This document shows positions 1-6,977 of a stretch of DNA of 9,687 bases, one piece after another. Below the pieces are notes generated by a model. It saw nothing but the letters and a program-made list of their open reading frames with translations. It searched no databases and had not been told where the DNA came from. Source of the DNA: an uncultured Rhodospirillales bacterium. Lineage in GTDB: Bacteria; Pseudomonadota; Alphaproteobacteria; Acetobacterales; Acetobacteraceae. How positions within the stretch are numbered: the stretch's first letter is position 1; each line of letters opens with the position of its first letter. The stretch spans positions 1-9,687 of the forward strand of contig CAIVDX010000504.1 in NCBI GenBank assembly GCA_903904805.1, read 5' to 3'. A program made the position numbers and the translations under genes.

Positions 1-9
1 AAAATGCCG

Positions 10-69
10 CTACGCCGCCTCCTCCAGCCGCCACACGAACGCAAATAGCCATCGGAAAGTCACTTTCAA
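10..69 (-). other. possible tiny ORF or gene remnant, 19 codons
   Basis: Downstream of the alpha/beta hydrolase and in the same frame as it, an open stretch ends with TAG at 10-12. Reading from a TTG at 69-67 it would encode MKVTFRWLFAFVWRLEEAA. The hydrophobic aromatic middle followed by a charged end looks protein-like, but there is no convincing ribosome binding site and the length is too short to judge by eye. The rest of 1-111 shows no other gene. A 6-bp inverted repeat (GTCACT at 59-64, AGTGAC at 76-81, 11-nt loop) followed by TTT on the minus strand might be a weak terminator for the hydrolase. Confidence 0.15.
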
Positions 70-111
70 CTGGCGAGTGACATTCGCAGATAACGCAACT
101 CCGACAGGCTG

Positions 112-873
112 CTAGGCCGCCAAAAAGGCCTGGGCAACAGCGAGGAAGCCGGCGGGATTGTCGGCATGCACCCAATGGCCGGCACCCTTCACGCTGACGA
201 AGCGCGCGGCGGGGAAAAGGCGGCGGATGACAGGTCGATATTCGGGCTTGATATAATCCGACAGCGCGCCTGCCACGAACAGGCTTGGCCCCGCGAAGAC
301 GCACTCCTCGCTGGGCGGCCAGTCCAGTATGTCGGCAAGTCCCGCGGTGATCTCGGCCAGCCCGATGCGCCAGGCGGGTGGGGTGCCCAGGCGGAGGTTT
401 TGCAACAGGAAGGCACGCACCCCGGCCTCCGGCACTGCGGCCGCCAAGGTGGCATCGGCCATCGCGCGGGTAAGCTCCGCGCTCAGCCCGATGCCCCGCA
501 TCGCGTCGGCATAGCGCGCGAAGGTGCCGCCATAGGCGACCGGGGCGATGTCGCTGACAAGAAGGCGGCTGACCTGATCGGGATGATCAAGTGCCACCCG
601 CATCGCCACCTTGCCGCCCATCGAGTGGCCGATCAGCGCGGCCGGCACCGCACCCCGCGCCGCCAGCGTCTCGACCACGTCGGCGGCGAGCTCCGGATAG
701 GTCATCCCCGGAGCATGCGGGCTGTCGCCGTGGTTGCGCAGATCCAGGCTGATCACCCTGTGGGTGGCCGAGAGCGCGCGCGCCAGGGCGCCGAAATTGC
801 GCCCGGCGCCAAACAGCCCGTGCAGGAGAATGACGGGATTGCCTGAACCGATCTCGGTGGCGTTGAGGATCAA
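112..873 (-). CDS. alpha/beta-fold hydrolase, ABHD11/YbfF-like esterase
   Basis: Cytoplasmic serine hydrolase of 253 residues, probably an esterase or thioesterase; the substrate cannot be told from sequence. The oxyanion-hole motif HGLFGAGRNF is at about residues 18-27. The DLRNHGDSPH block at about 44-53 is typical of the ABHD11/YbfF group. The nucleophile elbow is GHSMGG with Ser84, the likely acid is Asp206 (ALSDYI), and His233 in GAGHWVH completes the triad. No signal peptide is seen. I place the start at a TTG (873-871) whose TTGA overlaps the TGA stop of the upstream oxidoreductase gene (870-872), suggesting translational coupling in a two-gene operon. The frame stays open further upstream, but that part lies antiphase inside the oxidoreductase gene and reads as low-complexity Arg-rich sequence, so it is not coding. 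The family call is firm; the exact start is inferred. Confidence 0.88.
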   Translation of the reverse strand: MILNATEIGSGNPVILLHGLFGAGRNFGALARALSATHRVISLDLRNHGDSPHAPGMTYPELAADVVETLAARGAVPAALIGHSMGGKVAMRVALDHPDQVSRLLVSDIAPVAYGGTFARYADAMRGIGLSAELTRAMADATLAAAVPEAGVRAFLLQNLRLGTPPAWRIGLAEITAGLADILDWPPSEECVFAGPSLFVAGALSDYIKPEYRPVIRRLFPAARFVSVKGAGHWVHADNPAGFLAVAQAFLAA

Positions 874-1883
874 TCGGCGACCGTCAGCATGATCTTGCCG
901 ATATGCGCACTGCTTTCCATCAACGCATGGGCAGCGGCGACCTCGCTCATCGGGAAGGTTTTGTAGATCACCGGAGAGCAGCGTCCAGCAGCCAGCGCCG
1001 GCCAGATCTCGGCCAAAAGTTCCGCCGCGATGGTCCCTTTGTCGGCGGTGGTGCGCGGGCGCATCGTCGAGCCGGTGACGGTCAGCCGCTTGCGCATCAC
1101 CGTGCCGTAATCGAAGCCGACATTGGCCGCACGCCCGCCCATCGCGCCGATCAGCACCAGCCGGCCGCGCATCGCGAGGCATTTCAGGTCGCGCGGGATG
1201 TAGTCGCCGGCGACCATGTCGAGCACCACGTCGACACCCTTGCCGTCGGTGAGGGTGGCGACCTCGGCGACGAAGTCCTGCATGCGGTAATTGATCGCCG
1301 CGTCCGCGCCATAGCGCAGGCAGGCGGCGCATTTGTCGTCGGAACCGGCTGTCGCGATCACGCGCGCGCCGCGCTCATGCGCCAGCTGGATCGCGGTGAT
1401 GCCGATGCCCGAGGTGCCGCCATGGATCAGCACACTCTCACCTTCATGCAGCTGGCCGATCTGAAACAGGTTGGCCCAAACGGTGAAGTAGTTCTCTGGC
1501 AGGGCGGCGGCCTGGATGGCGTCGAATCCCGTCGGCCAGGGCAGGCATTGCGGCGCGGGGGCAACGCAATATTCGGCGTAGCCGCCGCCGTTCGCCAGCG
1601 CGCAGACCTTGTCACCGATCGCCCAGCCGCTCACCGCGGCGCCCATGCCGACGACGAAGCCGGCGACCTCGAGCCCCATGATGGGGCTGGCGCCGGGCGG
1701 TGGCGGATAGAAGCCCTGACGCTGCGACACGTCCGGCCGGGTCACCCCGGCGGCGAGCACGCGGATGAGCAGTTCGTCGGCCGCCGGCTCGGGCAGCGGG
1801 CCGGTCTCGACGCGCATCACATCGGGCTCACCGGCGCCGGTGGTGCCGACGAAGCGCATCGCAGGCGGCAGGGTTTGGGTCAT
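870..1883 (-). CDS. NAD(P)H:quinone oxidoreductase, PIG3 family (MDR superfamily)
   Basis: Zinc-free medium-chain dehydrogenase/reductase of 337 residues, the usual length for the family. The N-terminal GroES-like domain includes the SQRQGFYPPPPGASPIMGLEVAG stretch (about 53-75) and the GGGYAEY segment (99-105) characteristic of quinone oxidoreductases. The Rossmann nucleotide-binding loop is HGGTSGIG at 154-161, where NADPH is expected to bind. The family reduces quinones with NAD(P)H in the cytoplasm; the true physiological substrate is unknown. The start is ATG 1883-1881, with GGAGAG five nucleotides upstream. The gene overlaps the next one (alpha/beta hydrolase) by 4 nt, so both are probably one transcript. 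No clear promoter was recognised in the upstream gap. Confidence 0.92.
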   Translation of the reverse strand: MTQTLPPAMRFVGTTGAGEPDVMRVETGPLPEPAADELLIRVLAAGVTRPDVSQRQGFYPPPPGASPIMGLEVAGFVVGMGAAVSGWAIGDKVCALANGGGYAEYCVAPAPQCLPWPTGFDAIQAAALPENYFTVWANLFQIGQLHEGESVLIHGGTSGIGITAIQLAHERGARVIATAGSDDKCAACLRYGADAAINYRMQDFVAEVATLTDGKGVDVVLDMVAGDYIPRDLKCLAMRGRLVLIGAMGGRAANVGFDYGTVMRKRLTVTGSTMRPRTTADKGTIAAELLAEIWPALAAGRCSPVIYKTFPMSEVAAAHALMESSAHIGKIMLTVAD

Positions 1884-1999
1884 GAGGTCTCTCCAATAAC
1901 CGGCCGGGGTGGCTGGTCTGATGGCGGCCGCATTGGCCCGCGCCGGCAGCCGCCCGTCAAGCGCCGGCGTCGCCTGGTTCCGCGGCGCCCAGATTTCCC

Positions 2000-2049
2000 T
2001 CCCAGCCTTTTAACTCCAGCCTTTTAGCTCCAGCCTTTTAGCCCCAGCG
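2000..2049. repeat. 14-bp tandem repeat, three copies plus a degenerate half
   Basis: The unit CTCCAGCCTTTTAG occurs at 2014-2027 and 2028-2041. A near copy (TCCCAGCCTTTTAA) is at 2000-2013 and a decayed partial copy CCCCAGCG at 2042-2049. It lies in the 280-nt gap between the divergent oxidoreductase (start 1883) and CLC (start 2164) genes. On the minus strand each unit contains CTGGAG and TAA/TAG. No function is evident. The rest of the 1884-2163 gap shows no gene, RNA or clear promoter. Confidence 0.7.
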
Positions 2050-2163
2050 TCTTGGACCCGCTTGCTGGGCCAGCCCCGCGCGCAGCACATACAGGCCGAT
2101 CCTGCGGACGCAGTGTGATTCTGCCGCGTTTTCTGCGATGACCGGTGCACGACGCTCCTGTCG

Positions 2164-4002
2164 ATGGCGGATGATGTGATGCGCCTGTTCTCCGCCGGGC
2201 CCGCCAGCCTTGCCGGGCCCGCCCTGCGATTCGGCAAACGGTCCGGTCATGCGATCGGGTCGGCGGTGGGACATGCGCCGCGCACGCTGCGCGCCCTGGT
2301 CCGCGCCGACGAGCTGGGGCTGGTGGTGCTTGCCGCTGTGGTTGGCATCGCCGCCGGGCTCATCGTCGCGGCGATGAACCTCGCGACAGACCTTGCGCAC
2401 CAGCTGCTGTTCGCCCTGCCCGAAGGAGTGCGGCTGTCCGGCACCGATGATGTCGATCCCGCGCTCAGCGTTCTGGTGCCCAGCCTCGGCGGCCTGCTGG
2501 TCGGTGCCAGTCTGCTCGCCGCCGCGCGCTGGTGGCCCGGGCGCGCGGTCGATCCGATCGAGGCCAATGCGCTGCGCGGTGGGCGAATGTCGCTGAGCGA
2601 CAGCCTGGTAGTGGTGGGCCAGACACTGCTGTCGAACTCTGTCGGTGCCTCGGTGGGGCTGGAGGCGGCCTATACCCAGATCGGCGGCGCCATTGGCTCG
2701 CGGCTGGGCCGCAGCTTCCGGGTCCGCCGGGCGGATCTGCGGCTGCTGGTCGGCTGTGGGGCGGCCGGGGCGATTGCCGCCGCGTTCAACGCGCCGCTGA
2801 CCGGCAGCTTCTATGCGTTTGAGCTGGTGATCGGCACCTATTCGCTGGCCAACCTGGCCCCGGTGGTCGGCGCGGCCATCGCCGCCACGCTGGTTGAGCA
2901 TATGCTGGGTGGCAGCGGCGGGCTGTTCGCGGTGTCGGTACCCGATCAGATCGCCGCGCTCGACTATATCCCGATCCTCGCGCTGGCGATCTTGTGTGCC
3001 GTGGCCGCCATCGGGGTGATGCGCGGCGTCACGCTGACCGAGGAGATGTTCCGCCGGTCGCGCGCGCCATTGCTGATGCGCCCGGCGATCGGCGGATTGA
3101 TCGTGGGGGTGATGGCGCTGCTCAGCCCGCAGATCCTCTCCTCCGGCCACGCCGCCCTGGTGGAGAATTTCACCGCCGCCATCCCGATCCGCACGCTGCT
3201 GCTGTTGCTGGTGCTGAAGGCGCTGGCGTCGGCGATTTCGGTGGGGGCTGGGTTTCGCGGTGGGCTGTTCTTCGCCTCGCTGTTTCTCGGCGCCATGTTG
3301 GGCAAATTGTTCGCTGCTGTGCTCGCGCTGGCCGGACTTGCCGCCGGACTGCCCGCGGTGGTGTGCGCGGTGGTGGGCATGGCCGCACTCGCCGTCGCGG
3401 TGGTGGGCGGGCCGCTGACGATGGCGTTCCTGGCGCTGGAGACCACCGGCTCGCTGCCCATCACCACCGCGGTGCTGGTGGCCTCGGTGGTGTCGGCGAT
3501 CACCGTGCGGCGCACCTTCGGCTACAGTTTCGCCACTTGGCGCTTCCATCTGCGTGGCGAGGCGATTCGCTCGGCGGTGGATGTCGGCTGGCTGCACAGC
3601 ATGACGGTGGGGCGGATCATGCGGCGCGAGGTGCGCACGGTGCGTGATGACATGACGATTTCGGCCTTCAAGCGGGATGTGCCGCTGGGTGCGCATAATC
3701 GCATCATCGTGCTCGACGGCGCCGGGCGCTATGCCGGTGTGGCGCTGGTGCCGGAGGTGCATGCGGCGCCCGATACGCTCACGCGCATGTCGGAGGTGCT
3801 GCACTACCAGACCGCCGTGCTGCTGCCTCAGATGACGGTGAAGGACGCGATCGCCAGCTTCGAGGCGGCGGAAAGCGATGCGCTGGCGGTGGTGGACAGC
3901 CCGGAGACGATGAAGGTGATCGGGCTGCTGACCGAGCAATATGCTCTGCGGCGCTACAGCGAGGAATTGGACAAGCGGCGCAAGGAGTTGTCGGGCGAGT
4001 GA
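2164..4002 (+). CDS. CLC-family chloride channel/transporter with C-terminal CBS pair
   Basis: Integral membrane protein of 612 residues moving chloride or related anions, as a channel or H+ antiporter. The membrane core spans roughly residues 45-470 and a cytoplasmic regulatory tail with two CBS-like domains spans about 480-600. Core motifs are diverged. The gating glutamate segment reads VGLEAAYTQIGGAIGS (Glu167), where textbook members have GREGP. The GxFxP motif reads GLFFAS (367-372), with Ser replacing Pro. No GSGIP motif is visible; RGGRMSLSD occupies that place. At the internal proton-site position the sequence FYAFELV aligns Leu221 with the antiporter glutamate. Such diverged members occur in other alphaproteobacteria, so this is probably a subfamily rather than a broken gene. 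The start is uncertain: ATG 2164 lacks a strong Shine-Dalgarno and ATG 2179 is an alternative. Its 3' end converges on the YeeE-like gene at 31 nt. Confidence 0.88.
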   Translation: MADDVMRLFSAGPASLAGPALRFGKRSGHAIGSAVGHAPRTLRALVRADELGLVVLAAVVGIAAGLIVAAMNLATDLAHQLLFALPEGVRLSGTDDVDPALSVLVPSLGGLLVGASLLAAARWWPGRAVDPIEANALRGGRMSLSDSLVVVGQTLLSNSVGASVGLEAAYTQIGGAIGSRLGRSFRVRRADLRLLVGCGAAGAIAAAFNAPLTGSFYAFELVIGTYSLANLAPVVGAAIAATLVEHMLGGSGGLFAVSVPDQIAALDYIPILALAILCAVAAIGVMRGVTLTEEMFRRSRAPLLMRPAIGGLIVGVMALLSPQILSSGHAALVENFTAAIPIRTLLLLLVLKALASAISVGAGFRGGLFFASLFLGAMLGKLFAAVLALAGLAAGLPAVVCAVVGMAALAVAVVGGPLTMAFLALETTGSLPITTAVLVASVVSAITVRRTFGYSFATWRFHLRGEAIRSAVDVGWLHSMTVGRIMRREVRTVRDDMTISAFKRDVPLGAHNRIIVLDGAGRYAGVALVPEVHAAPDTLTRMSEVLHYQTAVLLPQMTVKDAIASFEAAESDALAVVDSPETMKVIGLLTEQYALRRYSEELDKRRKELSGE

Positions 4003-4033
4003 GGCCTGGCGGTAAGTCCCTGAGGCTTGAACC

Positions 4034-4462
4034 CTAGCGTCTCCAAACCCTGAACAGCCCCATCCCCGCCAGCATCGCGGCGACGAAGATCGCGGTTCCG
4101 TAAGAGCCGTTGCCAAGTGCGGCCAGGGCCGGCCCAGGGCAATACCCCACCAGTCCCCAGCCGGCGCCGAACAGGACCGCGCCGGCGATCAGGCTGAGGT
4201 CGATGTCGCGTCGCGCGGGTGGTGCGAAGGCCGGCGCGGTCAGCGGCCGGTTCACGTGCTGCGCCAGCCTGTGACCGAGGGCGGCGACGGGAATTGCGGT
4301 GGCCATCACGAAGATCAGGCTGGGGTCCCAACGGCCGGTCCTGGCTCCGGCGATATCGAGGAATCCCAGCACCTTCGCGGGGTTGATCATCTGGCTGACC
4401 ACCAGCCCGGCCGCGAAAAGCACGCCGGCGCCGAATGCCGCGAGAAGCTGCCTCATCTTCAT
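4034..4462 (-). CDS. YeeE/YedE (DUF6691-type) half-size membrane protein, second gene
   Basis: Small polytopic membrane protein of 142 residues with about four hydrophobic segments. It contains the family signature SQMINPAKVLGFLD (about 23-36) and a GYCPGP motif with Cys108. Full-length YeeE/TsuA proteins import thiosulfate through a path lined by conserved cysteines; in split versions the two halves are encoded by neighbouring genes, as here. The ATG at 4462-4460 overlaps the stop of the upstream half by 4 nt (ATGA), so the two are translationally coupled and probably form one complex. Family knowledge places such pairs in bigR-type sulfide detoxification regulons; the exact substrate (thiosulfate, other sulfur species) is inferred, not shown. 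Confidence 0.88.
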   Translation of the reverse strand: MKMRQLLAAFGAGVLFAAGLVVSQMINPAKVLGFLDIAGARTGRWDPSLIFVMATAIPVAALGHRLAQHVNRPLTAPAFAPPARRDIDLSLIAGAVLFGAGWGLVGYCPGPALAALGNGSYGTAIFVAAMLAGMGLFRVWRR

Positions 4463-4875
4463 CGACCAAACCCGTGCCGGGAGGCGAACACCACCGCCGC
4501 GGCGGTCAGCATGAACAGCAGGGTCGCCAGCATCGATCGTGGTGACAGACGCGCAATGCCGCAGACCGCATGGCCTGAGGTGCAGCCCGACCCGAGCCGG
4601 GTGCCGAAGCCGACCAGCAGGCCGCCGATGATGAGCACTGGCCAGCTCGTCTCCGGCGGCTGCCAGGCCACAGCCACGCCGAGTTCCGCGAGTGCGATCG
4701 GCGTGAGCAGGAGGCCGGCGAGGAATGCCAGGCGCCAGCCGGCGTCGGTGCGGGATAGTCCACCAACGATGCCGCTGATGCCGGCGATGCGGCCCAGCGC
4801 GAGCCAGAGCCAGGTGACGGCGACGCCAATCAGCACGCCACCGCCCGCTGCGGCGGCTGGAGTGGCATGGTTCAT
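4459..4875 (-). CDS. YeeE/YedE family half-size sulfur transport protein, first gene
   Basis: Membrane protein of 138 residues from the preferred ATG (4875-4873). The motif GRIAGISGIVGGL (about 28-40) and the cysteine loop GSGCTSGHAVCG (Cys98, Cys105) are hallmarks of the YeeE/YedE (DUF395) family, where such cysteines are proposed to hand on thiosulfate or persulfide sulfur. It is the partner of the overlapping downstream half. It is the first gene of the leftward arm of the sulfur locus, starting about 44 nt downstream of the transcription start expected from the divergent promoter at 4919-4955. An upstream in-frame TTG at 4893 would add six residues; family N-termini favour the ATG. Neither start has a strong Shine-Dalgarno. 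Confidence 0.87.
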   Translation of the reverse strand: MNHATPAAAAGGGVLIGVAVTWLWLALGRIAGISGIVGGLSRTDAGWRLAFLAGLLLTPIALAELGVAVAWQPPETSWPVLIIGGLLVGFGTRLGSGCTSGHAVCGIARLSPRSMLATLLFMLTAAAVVFASRHGFGR

Positions 4876-4918
4876 GGTCGGCAACCCCGACAAACCCGCG
4901 ATGAGGAGGATTTCATGA

Positions 4919-4955
4919 TTGACATTATATAAATCTATTAATTATAAAATGTCAA
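4919..4955. promoter_or_regulatory. divergent promoter with 37-bp palindromic operator, likely BigR box
   Basis: AT-rich interrupted palindrome in an otherwise very GC-rich window. Arms TTGACATT (4919-4926) and AATGTCAA (4948-4955) are perfect; overall 14 of 18 symmetric pairs match around the centre at 4937. Each arm carries an exact TTGACA -35. On the plus strand it is followed after 18 nt by TATAAA (4943-4948). On the minus strand it is followed after 18 nt by TATATA (4931-4926). The two promoters thus overlap face to face and would drive the dioxygenase operon rightward and the YeeE/YedE pair leftward. An ArsR/BigR repressor bound here would block both. AT-rich palindromes in this position are known for BigR; the binding itself is inferred. 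Confidence 0.75.
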
Positions 4956-4973
4956 GCAACGGAGTGTCTGCCC

Positions 4974-5831
4974 TTGGAAATACGCCCCCTCCACGACCGC
5001 GCGACCGGCACCATCACCTACATCATTGCCGACCCTGCCACGCGGGAGTGTGCGGTGATTGACAGTGTGCTCGATTATGATCCCGCCGCCGCACGCACCG
5101 CCACCCGCAGCGCTGAACGCGTTTGCGCACTCATTACCGAGCGGCGATTGACCGTGCGGTGGCTGCTGGAAACCCATGTGCATGCCGATCATCTCTCTGC
5201 TGCTGCCTGGCTGAAGGCGCGCGTCGGCGGTGCCATCGCCATCGGGGACCAGGTCAGCCAGGTGCAGCGCGTGTTCGGCGATGTGTTCGACCTTGGTGAG
5301 GGCTTCGCCACCGATGGCCGCCAGTTCGATCATCGCTTTGCCGACGGCGAGAACTTCCAGATTGGCGGTCTGACCGCGCGTGCGATTCATACGCCCGGTC
5401 ATACGCCGGCCTGCATGAGCTACCTCATTGGCGATGCGGTGTTCGTCGGCGATACCTTGTTCATGCCGCATGCCGGCACCGCGCGCTGCGATTTCCCCGG
5501 AGGCGATGCGGCACAGCTTTTTCGCTCGATCCGTCGGATCCTCGATCTGCCACCGGCCACGCGTGTGTTCACCTGCCACGATTATGGCCATGAGCAGGGC
5601 CGCGACCCGGCTTGGCAGAGCAGTGTGGCCGAACAGCGCGCCCTCAACATCCATGTTCACGACGGCATCGACGAGGCGGCTTTCGTTGCGATGCGCACCG
5701 CGCGCGACGTCACGCTGGGCATGCCCACGCTGATCCTGCCCTCGGTGCAGGTGAACATCCGCGCCGGCGACCTGCCCGAGCCCGATGCTCTCGGCCGCCG
5801 CTTCCTCAAGCTGCCGCTGAACCTGTTTTGA
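4974..5831 (+). CDS. persulfide dioxygenase-like MBL-fold protein (Blh/ETHE1 type)
   Basis: Cytoplasmic metallo-beta-lactamase-fold enzyme of 285 residues expected to oxidise glutathione persulfide to sulfite using a single iron. The metal motif THVHADH gives His68, His70, Asp72 and His73; further ligands are His143 (TPGHT), Asp160 (VGDTLF) and His202 (TCHDYG). By analogy with ETHE1 the iron would use His68, His143 and Asp160. The GTARCDFPGGDA segment (168-179) is typical of the Blh subgroup. The start is a TTG (4974-4976) nine nucleotides after GGAG (4961-4964); no in-frame ATG fits better. It is the first gene of the rightward arm, about 20 nt downstream of the predicted transcription start. 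In several BigR-regulated operons this domain is fused to a DUF442 domain; here DUF442 is a separate gene at 7001-7339. No thiol-transferring rhodanese domain is fused. Confidence 0.9.
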   Translation: MEIRPLHDRATGTITYIIADPATRECAVIDSVLDYDPAAARTATRSAERVCALITERRLTVRWLLETHVHADHLSAAAWLKARVGGAIAIGDQVSQVQRVFGDVFDLGEGFATDGRQFDHRFADGENFQIGGLTARAIHTPGHTPACMSYLIGDAVFVGDTLFMPHAGTARCDFPGGDAAQLFRSIRRILDLPPATRVFTCHDYGHEQGRDPAWQSSVAEQRALNIHVHDGIDEAAFVAMRTARDVTLGMPTLILPSVQVNIRAGDLPEPDALGRRFLKLPLNLF

Positions 5832-5832
5832 C

Positions 5833-6210
5833 ATGAGGGTCTCACCCTACGCCATGCCGGCCCCGTCGCTGGCATATCCGGCCTGCGATCCCGCGGCGGC
5901 GGCCGACCTTCTGCGCGCTCTGGCGCACCCGATGCGATTGATGATCCTCTGCCGTCTGCTCGATGGCGAGGCCGGCGTGTCGGAGCTCGAACAGGAGCTT
6001 GGCCTGCGCCAACCCAACCTGTCGCAGCAACTCGCCGCGCTGCGGGAGGCCGATCTGGTGAGCACACGGCGCGAATCGCGGCGCATCATCTACCAGCTCA
6101 CCGACCCGCGCGTGCGGCCGATCATCGAGACGCTGTATCGCGTCTTTGCCACCGGCAATGCGAGGCCGACGCCCGCCCCTCCGCACGCCGCACGTGCCGA
6201 GACCATCTGA
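5833..6210 (+). CDS. bigR: ArsR-family winged-helix repressor, BigR/SqrR-like
   Basis: DNA-binding regulator of 125 residues. The core LLRALAHPMRLMILCRLLDGEAGVSELEQ (about 26-54) and the recognition helix region RQPNLSQQLAALREADLV (59-76) are typical ArsR, followed by a wing (RRESRRIIYQL, 79-89). Cys40 matches the conserved first cysteine of BigR and SqrR, which sense polysulfide through a link to a second cysteine near the C-terminus. Here that position is occupied by Ala106 in YRVFATG; the only other cysteine is Cys18 in the N-terminal extension. The start ATG 5833 lies one nucleotide after the dioxygenase stop, and the stop overlaps the next gene (TGATG), so it is cotranscribed and coupled. 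It is the obvious candidate to bind the palindrome at 4919-4955 and autoregulate the locus. Confidence 0.87.
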   Translation: MRVSPYAMPAPSLAYPACDPAAAADLLRALAHPMRLMILCRLLDGEAGVSELEQELGLRQPNLSQQLAALREADLVSTRRESRRIIYQLTDPRVRPIIETLYRVFATGNARPTPAPPHAARAETI

Positions 6211-6977
6211 TGATCGCGGCGGCCGCACTGGCTTGTGGCGTGTTTGTCGGCTTCACGCTGGGGCTGGTCGGCGGCGGCGGATCGGTGCTGGCCACGCCGA
6301 TGTTGCTCTATGTGGTGGGTATGCCGCAGGCGCACATGGCGATCGGCACGTCGGCGGTCGCGGTGTCGGCCAACGCGCTGGTGAATTTCGCCGGGCATGC
6401 CCGCGCGGGCACGGTGCGATGGGCCAGCGCCGGGATGTTTGCCACGGCCGGGGTGCTCGGCGCGGTGGCGGGGTCGAGCCTGGGCAAGATGGTGGATGGC
6501 CAACGGCTGATCGGGCTGTTCGCGCTGCTGATGCTGGTGGTGGGCGGGCTGATGCTGCGGCCGCGCCGGCCGGGCGCGCTGGAACGGGTTGCGCTGTCAC
6601 GTGGCTGCGTTGCCCGAACGCTTGCGACCGGTCTGGGGGTGGGTCTGCTGGCGGGCTTTTTCGGTATCGGCGGCGGCTTTCTGATTGTGCCCGGCCTGAT
6701 CTTCGCCACCGGCATGCCGATGATCAACGCGGTGGGCACCTCGCTGCTTGCGGTGGGTGCGTTCGGGCTGGCGACCGCGACGAATTATGCCGTCTCCGGA
6801 CTGGTCGACTGGCCGGTGGCCTGCGAGTTCATCGCCGGAGGCATTGTGGGTGGCGTCGCGGGGATGAGTGCGGCCATGCGGTTGGCCGGCGAACGCCAGT
6901 TGCTGAGCCGGCTTTTTGCTGGCCTGGTGTTCGCTGTTGCTTTTTATGTTTTGTGGCGCAGCCAACGCGCCGCGTGA
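6210..6977 (+). CDS. TauE/SafE family sulfite exporter
   Basis: Inner-membrane permease of 255 residues with the two-fold internal repeat of the family. The first half begins FTLGLVGGGGSVLATPMLLYVVG with AIGTSAVAVS following. The second half repeats this as GFFGIGGGFLIVPGLIFATGMPMINAVGTSLLAVG. About eight hydrophobic segments are visible. In this setting its likely job is to expel the sulfite made by the dioxygenase two genes upstream; direction and substrate are inferred from the family and neighbours. The ATG at 6210 overlaps the repressor gene's TGA by one base (TGATG), implying coupled translation. Length is normal and no lesion is seen. Confidence 0.88.
   Translation: MIAAAALACGVFVGFTLGLVGGGGSVLATPMLLYVVGMPQAHMAIGTSAVAVSANALVNFAGHARAGTVRWASAGMFATAGVLGAVAGSSLGKMVDGQRLIGLFALLMLVVGGLMLRPRRPGALERVALSRGCVARTLATGLGVGLLAGFFGIGGGFLIVPGLIFATGMPMINAVGTSLLAVGAFGLATATNYAVSGLVDWPVACEFIAGGIVGGVAGMSAAMRLAGERQLLSRLFAGLVFAVAFYVLWRSQRAA

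Noticed and set aside
874..1332. N-terminal extension of the alpha/beta hydrolase frame to 406 codons
   Set aside because: The extension overlaps the oxidoreductase in another frame and is Arg-rich low-complexity sequence; homology begins just after the TTG at 873.
903..2027. 374-codon plus-strand open frame
   Set aside because: It is antisense to the quinone oxidoreductase, and His/Arg/Gly-rich without any motif.
2000..2049. Tandem repeat considered as a CRISPR fragment
   Set aside because: Units are only 14 bp and directly adjacent, with no spacers and no cas genes nearby.
2038..4116. 692-codon open frame on the minus strand, rich in His, Arg and Gln
   Set aside because: It lies antisense to the clearly recognisable CLC gene, has low-complexity composition with no domain, and is the usual shadow of GC-rich coding sequence.
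4938..5834. 298-codon open frame on the minus strand opposite the dioxygenase
   Set aside because: The plus-strand frame has a full set of metallo-beta-lactamase motifs; the antisense frame has none and would run through the repressor start and the operator.
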